Shown here: one piece after another, positions 22,801-33,859 of the stretch | Numbering within the stretch: position 1 is the first letter of the stretch | Layout: each line of letters begins with the position of its first letter | From: Bemisia tabaci | Lineage: Eukaryota > Arthropoda > Insecta > Hemiptera > Aleyrodidae | DNA: 64,000 nt | Assembly (NCBI RefSeq): GCF_918797505.1 | Contig: NC_092801.1 | Span: forward strand, 9,610,001 to 9,674,000 | Reading direction: 5' to 3' | Translations under genes and position numbers: made by a program | The notes under the pieces: generated by a model | The model's database searches: none | What the model saw: only the letters and a program-made list of their open reading frames with translations | Told to the model about the DNA's origin: nothing

Positions 22801-23105
22801 CCGTAAGTCTCAAATTTTGGAAATCGAGTTTCATTCAAATATTCGTCTAATCTCTCTCAGATGAGATCACTTAAATCTAAGGCTAATAATGAGTCAATTC
22901 ATTCGAATTTTGTATTTAACAAATCATTGCAGGATTTTGAAAACACTGTAATCGCGCTAGCTCCTTTTCGCTAAATGCGATCAAATTAAGGGACGGCCCT
23001 TCGGTCTTTCAAATATATTGTCTCCGATAGGAGCTCCAGTTCTCACTCAAAAAACCCAGCTGCAATGCGATCACTTCACTGCGTGCAATAAAAATGCCTT
23101 CCGAG

Positions 23106-23466
23106 CAGTGGCGTGGCGTCCTTTGCGATAAATCGATTCATCTGCCATTTAAACCTATGGAAAACGATCGATAAACAGTGTTCACACTGAACACCTTTAC
23201 AATCGATTCTGTACCATAGCTTCAAATGGGGCAAATCGATAATCGATAAGAAGAAAACACGAAAGAAGAAACGCCCGACCGGCCCGGCCTCGAACAAACA
23301 ATAAATCGATTCATCTGTCATTTAAACCTATGAGAAAGGATCGATAAATAGAGTGTTCGCACGAAACACCTTAATAATCGATTCTTTACCATAGCTTCAA
23401 ATGGGGCAAATCGATCATCGACAAGAAGAAAACACGAAAGAAGAAACGCCCGACCTCGAACAAACA
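23106..23466. mobile_element. hAT MITE family C, internally duplicated
   Basis: Starts CAGTGGCGTGGCGTCC. The body from AAATCGATTCATCTG to CGAACAAACA occurs twice in tandem (about 23127-23303 and 23304-23466), including adjoining non-family sequence AAGAAACGCCCGACC. The normal right end is lost. A G-rich stretch (23530-23620) follows. Confidence 0.65.
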
Positions 23467-23739
23467 GCGCTCGAACAAAGCCACACACCGCGGGAGCAAA
23501 GATCAAATCTAGGGAGCCACCAAGCTGACGGGGGGGGCGACAGGTCAAGAGGGCCCGGGGGACGTCTGAGGTCAGGGGGCGGAGGGGGGACGTGGGGGTG
23601 CGAAGGGGGAGGGGGTGTCTTCTTTCGCCGCTCACCCCGGATCATTGCTCTCAACGGAGTCGTGAGGCCCCGCGGAAATTGATTGCTTTCGAAGTCATCG
23701 GCGCGCTAATAGGGTTCCTTGCACGCTATTAGCCGGTAT

Positions 23740-23890
23740 CGAGGCATAAATGATCGATTATCGATACTTTGCCATTTGAAGCCGTGCTAAAGAATCGATT
23801 ATTGAGGTGTTCGTTGTCAACACCCTGTATTCCGATCATTTTCCGTGGGTTTAAATGGGAGATCAATCGATGTATCGCAATTGCTATTAG
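23740..23890. mobile_element. hAT MITE family C, diverged copy
   Basis: ATCGATTATCGATACTTTGCC, AAGAATCGATTATTGAGG and ATCAATCGATGTATCGCAA are typical interior blocks. Both CAGTGGCG ends are eroded. Confidence 0.55.
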
Positions 23891-23949
23891 CGCGGGGCGA
23901 GGACGCGAGGCAGGCGACTAAATCAATTTTGTTGCGCTTCGGAGGAGCG

Positions 23950-24113
23950 TGTGAATTCCTTGCTCCGATTGATTATCGATACTTCCCCCATTAGAAGCTA
24001 TGGTAAAGAATCGATTATTATGGTGTGCGTTGCGACCACCTTGTTTATCGATCCTTTTCCGTAGGTTTAAAGGGCGGGGCAATCGATGTATCGCGAAGCA
24101 CGCCACGTCACTG
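23950..24113. mobile_element. hAT MITE family C copy
   Basis: Right end CACGCCACGTCACTG is kept; left end eroded. Internal AAGAATCGATTATTATGG and GATCCTTTTCCGTAGG match the family. Confidence 0.65.
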
Positions 24114-24299
24114 TTCAATGTCATCATGTACGGTTAAAAAGTTTCAGGATCGGAACCAACCACTTTCACGGCCGTTGGCAGTGAGGTGAGATTCAGTTTT
24201 CGGAAAATGGCGTCACCATCAGATTAAAATTGAGACGGCTCCGTGTAAATTCGCAGAAAATTATAATATTTTACGTCAATGTTATTCAGTGCGTGAATT

Positions 24300-24604
24300 T
24301 AAAGTTGCCGCCAGCCTTGACAATATTCGGGAGCGATCGAGCCACCACTCAGCGTTGTTTATTGAGGTTAGAATCCAGTCACTAAATTGCTTGGTCATTG
24401 ATGGTCATTGCTCATTCGTGTGTTCGTTTTTCGTTTAATTTTGGAGGTTTCCGATATATTTTCTTGATTCTGTGTGGTGCACGATTGATTCTAAAGTTCT
24501 GTGTGATAACGCTTGTCAAATACTTTCGGAAATGCGACGAGAGTTAAGTGAAAATTGTCAGTTTTGGTAGTACCTACGCACTGAGCTCATATCCTCTCCC
24601 CTTG
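24300..24604 (+). other. Candidate non-coding 5' exon (weak)
   Basis: In 24115-24920, which is free of recognisable repeats, a GTAAGT donor follows CCTTG at 24605. No long frame, no TATA box. It is listed only because non-repetitive stretches are rare here. 24620-24920 shows nothing else. Confidence 0.15.
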
Positions 24605-24924
24605 TAAGTTCGTTTGCAATTCACTTATTTTCCCCCTACTAAGGGCGGGTCAATTTCATTAACACCCGGGCTCTGGAAGTTCTCCTGGAGGTCGCGCCTG
24701 ATGCCAGGGATGGACCTCTTTCGCCAAAAATAGATGGTTCCTGTCAGGATATCGATTTCGGCGCAGAGATTTCTTGGAATTCCTGGCCATGGTGTTTAGG
24801 TTAATTGAATAGGTGATGCAAAAATTAGTTTTCTATTGTCTTATTCTTAGTCGTTCTGTAAACAGTCCCGAGAAGAGATGAAAATAAAATTTCAAAAGGA
24901 TCACATCAAGTCGTCTAGTATTTT

Positions 24925-25410
24925 TTAAAAAAACAAATTCCCTGACATTTCCCTGATTTCCCTGCAGAAACCATCGAAATAACGGGGAAATTTTCAAAAT
25001 TCCCTAACATTTCCCCGACGAAAAGGAAAAAATTCCTATTTTTTCGACACGTTTGACCTGATCAGATGTGAGCAAGAATTTTTTTCATGTTTTAGGAATA
25101 TAATGTAATAAATGGAGCAAAATATATGACGCTTAAACTTATCCGAGATATTTTTGCCTCATTTTTAAAATTTAAAAGACATCAGCAGATTTTCGGGTAG
25201 AAATTTTAGTAGAACTTTTCGCAAGAGTCAAATTCGCGAAACATTTCCCAGAGAATCCGGGGTACTCGATTTTTCTGACATTTCCCTGACACGAAAATCG
25301 CTTGCAAAATAAAATTCCCCGACATGCCGAAGTTTTGCAGATTCCCAGACTATTTCCCTGACACCCAAAAAAATACCCTAATACTTCCCGGTTCTCCCGG
25401 TCACCAGACA
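24925..25410. repeat. TTCCCTGAC-rich dispersed repeat
   Basis: CCCTGACATTTCCCTGA and related words recur about ten times over 480 bp and end at GTTCTCCCGGTCACCAGAC. It resembles a repetitive element type seen in other insect genomes, but ends and target duplication are not defined. Confidence 0.4.
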
Positions 25411-25564
25411 GCCCGCAAATAAATTAGACACAATTTGAAATTTCGTCGTTTCCGCTGAGTATTCACCTTAAAAGAGCACTATCTAGTAATCTACTATCCT
25501 TATGTAAGAACTTTACAGCTGTAGAGCCCTCTACGCTTGTAAAATTATCTCCTTTTGACGCTGA

Positions 25565-26025
25565 GGATGTGTCGCAGGCAAATAGTGAAATCAGGCATTT
25601 TGTGGAATGCCTAGGCAGATAGTTAAATTTTAACGGTCCACAACATTTTGTGAATTAATGGCGAAGAGCTTACTAGTTTTCACTATTTCTGGAAACATAG
25701 CTCATCAAACTTACGAACTCTTTTGGGTTCTTCCACTTCAATCGCTTCTCATAGTTTTAAATGTTGACATTCTAAAAATTCTGTATCTTATGACATGCTG
25801 AAAATTTGGAGATAAGTGTCTGTTAAGTAGCTAAAAATCGTTTCAAATACTATTGTGTGAACTTTTACTGAGAATTTTTTATTACAGGAGCAACACATTG
25901 TTTTGTTTAAAATTAGGAATAGAATCAAAATTTCAATCCAAGTCAGCTTATTTGACTATTTGCCTAGGCATTTGGTAAAATGCTTAATTTTACTATTTGC
26001 CTATGACAGATACACCTAAAGTTTT
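25565..26025. mobile_element. Inverted-repeat element Y
   Basis: Terminal inverted repeats of about 65 bp: left from GGATGTGTCGCAGGCAAATA to CCTAGGCAGATAGTTAAAT, right from ATTTGACTATTTGCCTAGGC to ACAGATACACC. The interior is AT-rich with no coding potential. 26030-26950 shows nothing recognisable. Confidence 0.6.
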
Positions 26026-26958
26026 CAAGTCGTGTTTCTTCATCTAAAAATATTTGCGGTGTGTTTGTTTCTGGACACTCCGAAATGTCCGTACTGTATT
26101 CCACATTATATCGCCTTCCCCACTGGACACGCCGACATGGTGGATGGTCAGTAAGTAAATCCGAAATAGCCTGACTTAGAGCATCTATAATAGGGAGTAT
26201 ATGGACACGTCGAAAATTTTGAGGATAGATGATGGAGCTCTTGGACCCCAAAAGGGTAGGCAATCTATGAATTCAAATTATCCAGAGTGATTTATAATCA
26301 CAATTGTTGGGAACTTTCGTTGGTAAAGCACGTATCTGACTTGGTTTTTGAATAAACTTTCTCATTTTTGCGGAAGAATACATACGTATGAATTTTCTTG
26401 TCCATTTTCGTTTGATAAAAGAGTCTAAAGATTGACAGTGACATTTTTCGTTTTCAAAGGTTACCTACCCTTTCGGGCTCTAAGCGCTACATATTTCGAG
26501 TTGTCCATACTAGCCCTATGTAGGGTAGGTACTCTAGCCTGACCCAAACCAGCCCAACTCATTCGATGCCACTCAGGAAGAGCTGCAACGAAGAGGTTAG
26601 GAAAGTCATAAAGAGGTGCTCGCTGAGCGCGAAACTTTTAAAAGTAGTTAGTAACCGCGATTTCATTACCGGAGCCGGGACACAGCGTTGCCATGTCGCA
26701 GTAAAAATGCGGGATTTTCATCCCGAGCCCGGCGATATCAACGGGGATACTTTTGGATCTGGCAACGAGGCGGGATTATTTTCAAAACAAGAGCCAAGAT
26801 AGAGGAGTAAATTAGTTGTCGCGCTAGGATTTGTAGTCGGGAACAGTCGGGGTTTGTAACTCAAGTCGTTGATTTCTAGACTTGGACAGGACGGGAAGAG
26901 GGGTGGGAGGGGGTGGAATGATGATTGAAGGAGGATGGAGTGCAGGAAAGAATACGAA

Positions 26959-27187
26959 CACCGAAAAAAATTGAAGTTGATTTAAGATTCTAGATGTGAA
27001 AAAAGTGTGCGAGAACTATGAAATGCTGAATTACCCGCTACAGCAGTTATTTTAGCAATACCAAGATGTAAAACTAACTGCTATGGAGGGTAATTTAGCA
27101 TTTTATAAGTCAGGTTAAGTTAGGTTAGGTTAGGCTGACCTTCCTTCACATCTAAAATGTTAAGTAAACTTCACTTTTTTTCCGGTG
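26959..27187. mobile_element. MITE family AD (AA duplication)
   Basis: Ends CACCGAAAAAAATTGAAGTT / AACTTCACTTTTTTTCCGGTG, AA on both sides. The subterminal TTAAGATTCTAGATGTGAA is mirrored near 27140-27170. It carries a TTAGG run. Confidence 0.65.
27108..27152. repeat. Short TTAGG run
   Basis: GTTAAGTTAGGTTAGGTTAGG, inside MITE AD. Too short and too embedded to mark a former chromosome end. Confidence 0.6.
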
Positions 27188-27499
27188 AAGATATACGATG
27201 AAAATAAAAATGGGAGAGGATAAGGTGGAGAAGTATGAGGAGAAAAAAAATCGTAATTACTCGAGCAAATGACGAAACTACAAATCAACTCTGCAAAATT
27301 TTTACTCAAAAAGTACATCTAAGGGGCTAGGAGGGCAAGGCACATAAGTGCAGGCTTTGAAAAAGTTGAGGGTACCAATGAATTCAAGTAAAACTAGTCT
27401 GAATGCATATTCTGTGAAAAATTCGCTCCCGAATTCCAAGTTTTTAGCATCAAAAAGTCAGTTTGAACTTTCTTTCCGTCATAATGATCCATGTAATTT

Positions 27500-28010
27500 C
27501 CAAACACGTATCCTTAGGTATAGCAAAAACTGCCATGATGAACTGCCTTTGATATATATATTTTTTTCCATCAATTTAAATGAGAATAATCCATGCAGAG
27601 TGTGCAAAAATTTCAAAATCATGGGTTGAAAAACGCTGATTCCGTGAGTGTAAATATTAGAGCCATAAACATAGAGCAGCGCGGCGCGGCGTGCTGCCAG
27701 CGCGATACGAGCATTGGCGCCTACAAACCTAACAGGGATACTACACGCATTGCGCAATGCGTGAAGTATCCCGGTTAGGTTTGTAGGCGCCAGTGCGCGT
27801 GTCGCGCTGGCAGCACGCTGTTTCGCTCTGTTTGGCTCTAATATTTAAACTCGCTGAGTCAGCGTTTTTCTACTCATGATTTTGAAATGTTTGCACGCTC
27901 CGCATGGAGTACTCTCATTTTTACATCGCCAAAAACTGGCATGTCCATCGAGACCCTCATTTTTAATAGGAAAAATGTGCACGTTTCTCACTAATTAGTA
28001 CGGCGAGCAC
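27500..28010. mobile_element. Foldback family S, copy 1
   Basis: Foldback of about 500 bp centred near 27753. The core (27716-27791) is a near-perfect palindrome starting GGCGCCTACAAACCTAAC with a CACGCATTGCGCAATGCGTG centre. Outer arms share TATTAGAGCCA, GCGTGCTGCCAGCGCGA, TTGAAAAACGC/GCGTTTTTC and CATGATTTTGAAA. Right edge CTCACTAATTAGTA. Confidence 0.7.
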
Positions 28011-28404
28011 GTCCAATTTCGGCACAATAATAATGGTAACGTTTCGGCACATCGCACATCGGCACAATGTGCCAAAAATGGTGATACAATAGTACAATTC
28101 GGCACATCATAATTCTGGAAAGTTGAGGAAAGTTTAAGTAGCTCGATAGATTTAAAGCACCTAGATTAGGTTTCTTAGATTTAACTTTTGTAATAAAAAA
28201 CCCATTTAAAGGTTTTTTACCACGTAAGACAACCTTCTGTTGTAATGAGAGAAAAAAAACTTGACGTACGTACGTAAAAACGCTCTCTTTGAGTACCTCG
28301 GAGGCATTGTTTATCGCTTCGTGCAAAATCTTCGTAAGTAAAAGATTGAACTTTTGCTTAAAGTGCATAAACTTCTAAAATATATGCTCGTGCCGATTTT
28401 CTCC

Positions 28405-28628
28405 GGAGAGTTGCCAAATTTCTCCGGATAAAACATGTAATTTTGAGGAAAGTCATGCTTTTTTTTTCCTTGAAATTTTCCGATGTTTTAAATTAAATTG
28501 TGGACGAAACTGTCTAAAAAAATTTAAAAAAAATTAACAATGTTCCCGATAAATTCGTAATTTATTAAAGGAGATATGGCACCGCCTGATGGCTCATACG
28601 GCGTTTTTTCTTAGCTCGGCATACTATT
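28405..28628. mobile_element. MITE family B copy
   Basis: GAGTTGCCAAATTTCTCCGG at the left, GGCTCATACGGCGTTTTTTC and TTAGCTCGGCATA at the right. The left terminal 30 bp are lost. Confidence 0.65.
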
Positions 28629-29447
28629 CATTCGGAGTCCGAAGAGGTAAACGGATAAATATTTACGCAGCTATCCTGGCGACGATTTCAATCGTCCATC
28701 GGGATGCAAGTTGCGAGGCCGGAATCAAGGCTGCGAGTTAAAATTCTCGGGAGAGGACGCTAATGAATAAACAAACAAATGAATAAGTAAAGAGCGGGGG
28801 CCCAGGGACACGTTGACGGTTCAAATAAAATGGATGAAACGCTGATGAATTAAACATGGAGCTAAATGCTCCCCGGCAGACTTTTCGGATTCGCAATCTC
28901 GACCGACTGCCGAAGTCTAAAAGCGCGGGACTCGAGCTGGAACCTTGATCAGAAACCGCGATCAAATTATACCTTGATGGCTTCAATTGTAAAACGCGTA
29001 TCTTTGTTGCGACGTTGCAAAGCTCCCGTAATTTTTTTTAATGTATAAAAGAAAATATGTGGTTGAGGCTACTAGTTCCAAAGTGTAGCATGTCAATGAA
29101 AAAGATTTGTCACAAAAACGCAAAAAACTGTTTAGAGTTTGCTGGGCTGAAACCTTGATCAGAAACCGTGATCAAATTATACCTTGATGGCTTCGATTGT
29201 ATAATGCGTATCTTTGTTGCGACGTTGCAAAGCTCCCGTAGTTTTTTTTAATGTATAAAAGAAATGTATATGTAGTTGAGGCTACTAGTTCCAAAGTGTA
29301 GAATGTCAATGAAAAAGATTTCTCACAAAAACGCAAAAAACTGTTTAGAGTTTGCTGGGCTGAAACCTTGATCAGATCATGGCTTCCATTGTAAAATGCG
29401 TATCTTTGTTGCAACGTTGCAAAGCTCCCGTAGTTTTTATTTATGTA

Positions 29448-29618
29448 CACTGGAAAAAAAAAAAACACATTGGATCTAGAGTCCAGACTCTTAAAAACAT
29501 CGACAGGAAAAAGTACTCTTGATTCAATCAGAATCTAGCTTAAATCAAGAACCAAGCCGCTTAATTTAAGCGGATTTCGTTTTGATTCAAGGAAGAATCC
29601 GATTGAATCAAGAGTATT
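29448..29618. mobile_element. MITE family A, left part (copy 9)
   Basis: Starts after TA with CACTGGAAAAAAAAAAACAC and stops at GAGTATTTTCTA, where family S sequence begins. The right end is missing. Confidence 0.75.
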
Positions 29619-29973
29619 TTCTACTAATCAGTGAGAAACGCGCAAATTTTTCCTATTAAAAATGAGGGGCTTGATGGACATGACAGTTTTTGGCGCATTG
29701 GCGCCTACAAACCTAACAGGGATACTTCACGCATTGCGCAATGCGTGTAGTATCCCCGTTGGGTTTGTAGGCGCCAATGCTCGTATCGCGCTGGCAGCAC
29801 GCCGCGCCGCGCTGCTCAATGTTTGGTTCTAATATTTACACTCACGGAATCAGCGTTTTTCAACCCATGATTTCGAAAGTTTTGCACACTCTGCATGGCT
29901 TATTCTAATTTAAATTGATGGAAAAAAATATATGTATCAAAGGCAGTTCATCATGTCAGTTTTGCTATATCTA
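29616..29973. mobile_element. Foldback family S, copy 2 (inverted relative to copy 1)
   Basis: Begins ACTAATCAGTGAGAAACG, the complement of the right edge of copy 1. Contains the GGCGCCTACAAACCTAAC core at 29700 and ends within TCATCATGTCAGTTTTGC, where copy 1 continues. Confidence 0.7.
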
Positions 29974-30200
29974 CACTGGGAAAAAAAACACATTGGATCT
30001 AGAGTCCAGACTCTTTAAAACATCGAGAAGAAAAAGTATTCTTGATTCAATCAGAATCTAGCTTAAATGAAGAACCAAGCCTCTTAATTTAAGCGGATTT
30101 TGTTTTGATTCAAGCAAAAATCCGATTGAATCAAGAGTGTTTTTTCTTGTCAATGTTTTCAAGAGTCTAGGCTGTAGATCCAATGTGTTTTTTTCCAGTG
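29974..30200. mobile_element. MITE family A, complete copy 10 (TA duplication)
   Basis: Ends CACTGGGAAAAAAAACACAT / TTTTTTTCCAGTG with TA on both sides. The left TA belongs to S sequence and the right TA to the 205-bp unit, so the flanks come from different loci. 30310-30790 shows nothing recognisable. Confidence 0.8.
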
Positions 30201-30794
30201 TATGAAAGAAACTGACATGTAGTTGAGGCTCCTAGTTCCAAAGTGTACAATGTCAATGAAAAAGATTTTTCACAAAAACGCAAAAAACTGTTTTGAGTTT
30301 GCTGCGTTTTGCTGCAACCTGCCTCTTTTAATACGGCTAATTAAAAGAAAATGATGCCTGTTTTGGTACAAAATTAAATTATTTTCCGATTCTCCAGATC
30401 AAGAATCCACTTCTTACTCAATTTCGACCAAAATGAACATTGCACACTTTGGAACTGGTAGCTTCAGTTGGACTATAAATTATTCAGTGAGGGACTGCTG
30501 TTTTTCGTTCATATTTAGAAGCACCTATCTGCATAGGGTTCATCGAGAAGGGAGATGTTTACTGTTGTCTTTGAAGCAGGCTTTGTTGACTATTGCTCAC
30601 CATAAATTCATGACCTAAATCCAAAGATCCGTTACGATTATTGATTTTTTCATAAAATTGTTAAATAATTGTAATTTGACGAATTATGATACGTAATCTA
30701 AAGTCACCATGATTTTTAACTGTTAGTGAAATTCTAGTTCTAATATGGATATCATTGGCTTGTTATTACCATATATTCTTCAATGAATCAAATA

Positions 30795-31410
30795 TATGAT
30801 GGAAGAAACCAAGGTTTTCCACCTCGGTGGATGACGTCATAAACCGAATTTTTCAAAGCAAGAGCACTGGGTAATGTTGAACGTAGAAGTTGCTGTTTGG
30901 ACGGAGCTTATTATTTTTAGCTGAGATACAAGGATCAAGCATCAAAACCAAATTCTGTGACCAGAGCAACTGACCCATTGCCAAGAGACTCTATGGTAAC
31001 AAGTGCCGTAAATCTTATCGCATTCACCAAAATTATGTTAAATACCCCCAGACGTCTTTCTGATTACTCATTATAGAATTCACCGTACTTTTTTCAGTGT
31101 ATTTTTTTTATATCCCACATTTTCCTTCCTTCTCCTTTTTAACTTCTTCTTCTCCTTCTTTCTTCTTCCTCTTATTTGAAAGATAAATTTTGTTTTGAGA
31201 AGAACATCTTACTGAAAACTCGAGTAGAAACATAATGTGGCGTGCTCTTGCATGTGTTGCTGAGAGCGCAGCGAAAAAGAAAACGCCTTCAATTTTTCGT
31301 GTATGCAATGAGGACATCCGCAAGACACGAATAGTTGTATCAAGACGCCTTAGCATCAACAGCTCCACGCGACGCGGCGCGTGACCCAATTGTCGCAAAA
31401 AGCGCTTAAT
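30795..31410. repeat. Block L+G, inverted relative to 58680-59285
   Basis: Contains CGGTGGATGACGTCATAAACC, ATTCTGTGACCAG, TTGCCAAGAGACTCTATGG, a purine/pyrimidine stretch (31105-31175) and the G-family words GACATCCGCAAGACACGAAT and CTGAGAGCGCAGCGAAAAAG. The same order runs in reverse at 58.7-59.3 kb. Confidence 0.7.
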
Positions 31411-31680
31411 TGGACCGCCTTAAACAGAAAGGAACCAAGCCACATCAGCTACTGCCAAATTTAAATGGAGACTATATTAATATACATGAAAACGGTTGAG
31501 CGGATTTTTGTGCAAATTTCAGTGAATTTTCTGCATATTACGCGGAAAATTCCTTAAAATTTTCGAGGGAATCCGCACAAACGTTCACTTGTAAAAATTG
31601 AATTTCCCAGCTAAATTTGGCAATAGCTAACGTGGCTTGGTTCCTATCTACTAAACGCGGTCCAATGCCTACAGATTCCA
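31410..31680. mobile_element. Foldback family K
   Basis: Inverted arms: TTGGACCGCCTTAAACAGAA...GAACCAAGCCAC at the left, GTGGCTTGGTTCCTATCTAC...GCGGTCCAA at the right, with TTTGGCAATAGCTAACGTGG inward. A single arm occurs at 58515-58672. Confidence 0.65.
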
Positions 31681-31743
31681 ATTACAATGGGTCCAACCTA
31701 TCAATCTCAATCTTGAATAACGTCTAGAAAAAGACAATCGCAA

Positions 31744-31925
31744 CGCCGTTTGCTGGTTTTTATTTTAATTTCTTTCTTAGTTTTAATTCTATTTTAGCAG
31801 TTGATAATGGTGCCGTAAGGTACCGAAACGTCCTGCCTTCGCATTTTGTATTTTAGCTTTGTTTCCGCATTTTCCTGTGTTTTCGATTGTCGTTTCCGTT
31901 TCGGACTGCTTTTACATTCTCTTAG
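31744..31925. mobile_element. Single arm of the 2.1-kb foldback family
   Basis: CGCCGTTTGCTGGTTTTTAT, the hammerhead-like motif, then TTTGTATTTTAGC-type and TTTCCGCATTTTCCTGTGTT as in 2300-2460. It continues about 60 bp farther (GTTTCCGTTTC) than the right arm there. Confidence 0.55.
31797..31836 (+). ncRNA. Hammerhead-ribozyme-like motif (degenerate)
   Basis: GCAG, TTGATAAT, stem GGTGCC/GGTACC closed by GTAA, then GAAACGTCCTGC. It lies in the single-armed copy at 31744-31925. Same core defects as the 2126-2165 copy. Confidence 0.3.
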
Positions 31926-32025
31926 TTTTCCACTCTAGAAAAAGATTGACAACACTGGGTTGTGGTTTCCATTCCAAAGGAGTGGAAGAGAAAGAGGCTG
32001 GCGCTCTCACTTTTGTTCTGGTTGG

Positions 32026-32190
32026 CAGTGGCGTGGCGTGAATTGCGATGTATCGATTGCTATCCCATTTAAACCTATGGAAAAGGATCGATAAATAGAG
32101 TGTTCGCAGCGAACACCTTAAAAATCGATTCTTTACCATAGGTTTGAATGGCATAACAATCAATATATCGCAGTTCACGCCACGCCACTG
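32026..32190. mobile_element. hAT MITE family C, intact copy with 8-bp duplication
   Basis: Ends CAGTGGCGTGGCGTGAATTG / CAGTTCACGCCACGCCACTG. Perfect 8-bp duplication CTGGTTGG (32018-32025, 32191-32198). 165 bp, internally palindromic (ATCGATTG, AAACCTATGG/CCATAGGTTT). Best evidence that C belongs to hAT. Confidence 0.85.
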
Positions 32191-32282
32191 CTGGTTGGCT
32201 AAACCTCTCAGCAGCTCCTAACTATCCTGCACAAAGGGAGACGAAAAATAAGTTTGGATTGCTTTTCAGTTATGATAATTCG

Positions 32283-33320
32283 AGGCGCGAGTAAACCGCG
32301 GCATCTGATGCTCATTCCATCCTCCGCGCAGTTGGGCTGACGCGCCAAATTTATTATCATTTCTCGCTTACAAAACTTCAAAATAAAATGGAGATTGAGA
32401 TTTTGCACTTAGTTTAGTAGCGAATTGGCAACATCGTTTTTCTCCATTTAAACCTAGGGAAGTGTANNNNNNNNNNNNNNNNNNNNNNNNNNNNNNNNNN
32501 NNNNNNNNNNNNNNNNNNNNNNNNNNNNNNNNNNNNNNNNNNNNNNNNNNNNNNNNNNNNNNNNNNNNNNNNNNNNNNNNNNNNNNNNNNNNNNNNNNNN
32601 NNNNNNNNNNNNNNNNNNNNNNNNNNNNNNNNNNNNNNNNNNNNNNNNNNNNNNNNNNNNNNNNNNNNNNNNNNNNNNNNNNNNNNNNNNNNNNNNNNNN
32701 NNNNNNNNNNNNNNNNNNNNNNNNNNNNNNNNNNNNNNNNNNNNNNNNNNNNNNNNNNNNNNNNNNNNNNNNNNNNNNNNNNNNNNNNNNNNNNNNNNNN
32801 NNNNNNNNNNNNNNNNNNNNNNNNNNNNNNNNNNNNNNNNNNNNNNNNNNNNNNNNNNNNNNNNNNNNNNNNNNNNNNNNNNNNNNNNNNNNNNNNNNNN
32901 NNNNNNNNNNNNNNNNNNNNNNNNNNNNNNNNNNNNNNNNNNNNNNNNNNNNNNNNNNNNNNNNNNTCGATTCTTGGAGAGACCTTCTGCTCCGACAAGA
33001 ATCGATTATTTAACATAGGTTTAGATGGAGGTAATCCAGTGTTGCCACATGCCTTTATCCGTGAGTAAACCGTGGGATCTGATGCTCATTCCATCCTCTG
33101 CGCGGTTGGGCTAACGCGTCAAATTTATTATCATTCCTCGCTTACAAAACCTTAAAAGAAAATGAAGATTGAAATTTTGCACTTAGTTTAGTAGCGAATT
33201 GGCAATATTGTTTTCCTCCATTTAAACCTATAGAAATGTATCGATTCTTGGAGGGACCAACTGTTCCGACAAGAATCGATTATTTAACATATATAGGTTT
33301 ACATGGAGGGAGTCCAGTGT
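32283..33320. repeat. Tandem duplication spanning the assembly gap
   Basis: GAGTAAACCG, GCATCTGATGCTCATTCC and TTTTGCACTTAGTTTAGTAG occur at about 32289-32466 and again at about 33062-33240, followed by a C-related mini-foldback (CCATTTAAACCTA...ATCGATTCTTGGAG...GAATCGATTATTTAACA). The 500-N gap lies inside the first unit. Confidence 0.7.
32467..32966. other. Assembly gap (500 N)
   Basis: Exactly 500 N, probably a default gap length. Frames running through it are meaningless. It falls in a tandemly repeated, palindromic segment, a likely reason for the assembly break. Confidence 0.99.
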
Positions 33321-33859
33321 TGCCAAATTGCTGGATCCACCTCTGAATAAATGGAGGAAAATTGTGTAGGAGAAAAAATTGGGCTCTATTTTTGACTTAT
33401 TGTGTGAAAAAGTATATACACGAGAATTGTCACTCATAACCCCATAGTATTTTTTTTCGTTGTAGACCTGTGTAATTTGTCAAAAAAAAGCAACGAAAAT
33501 GTAGAAGCATGGGGAAGTGGGGTGGACCAATACCAAACGTAATGCGTAATATTCGTTTTTTACCACAAAATAGGACTCAACACGACCAAAAAAATATAGA
33601 ACAGAACTGTGTGTGAAGAAGTGTTAGTATCGTTTGAACAGCCCCGGGCGAGATAATCCACGTGCGCTGTCAGCACTGGTACTCTACCACTGTAGAAAAA
33701 ATTCTTACGTTGATGGTACGCTAAAAATAACGCGAAGTAATTTTTGCCTTTTTGTGAACATCTGCGACAAATGGACGAAAATTCAATCGAGGGAGTGTCA
33801 CCATTCCGGTAATAGAAAAAAAAAACGCGCGAAAAAGCACACGGCTGTCACGTATTAAA

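Larger units (their letters stand above)
28937..30310. repeat. Tandem array, unit about 205 bp, interrupted
   Basis: Units contain CTGAAACCTTGATCAG, TTGTTGCGACGTTGCAAAGC, GTTGAGGCTACTAGTTCC and CAAAAACGCAAAAAACTG. CCTTGATCAG recurs at about 28945, 29153 and 29355. The third unit is split at TA by a 753-bp insertion (29448-30200) and resumes at 30201. Confidence 0.75.

Noticed and set aside
25964..26263. 99-codon minus-strand frame as a host gene
   Set aside because: No recognisable motif, and it overlaps the right end of element Y.
27716..27791. Family S core hairpin as a tRNA, riboswitch or CRISPR-like repeat
   Set aside because: No cloverleaf or T-loop GTTCRANNC box; a single long stem without spacers; better explained as a foldback transposon core.
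32414..33016. 200-codon frames through the N run
   Set aside because: Artefacts of the assembly gap.
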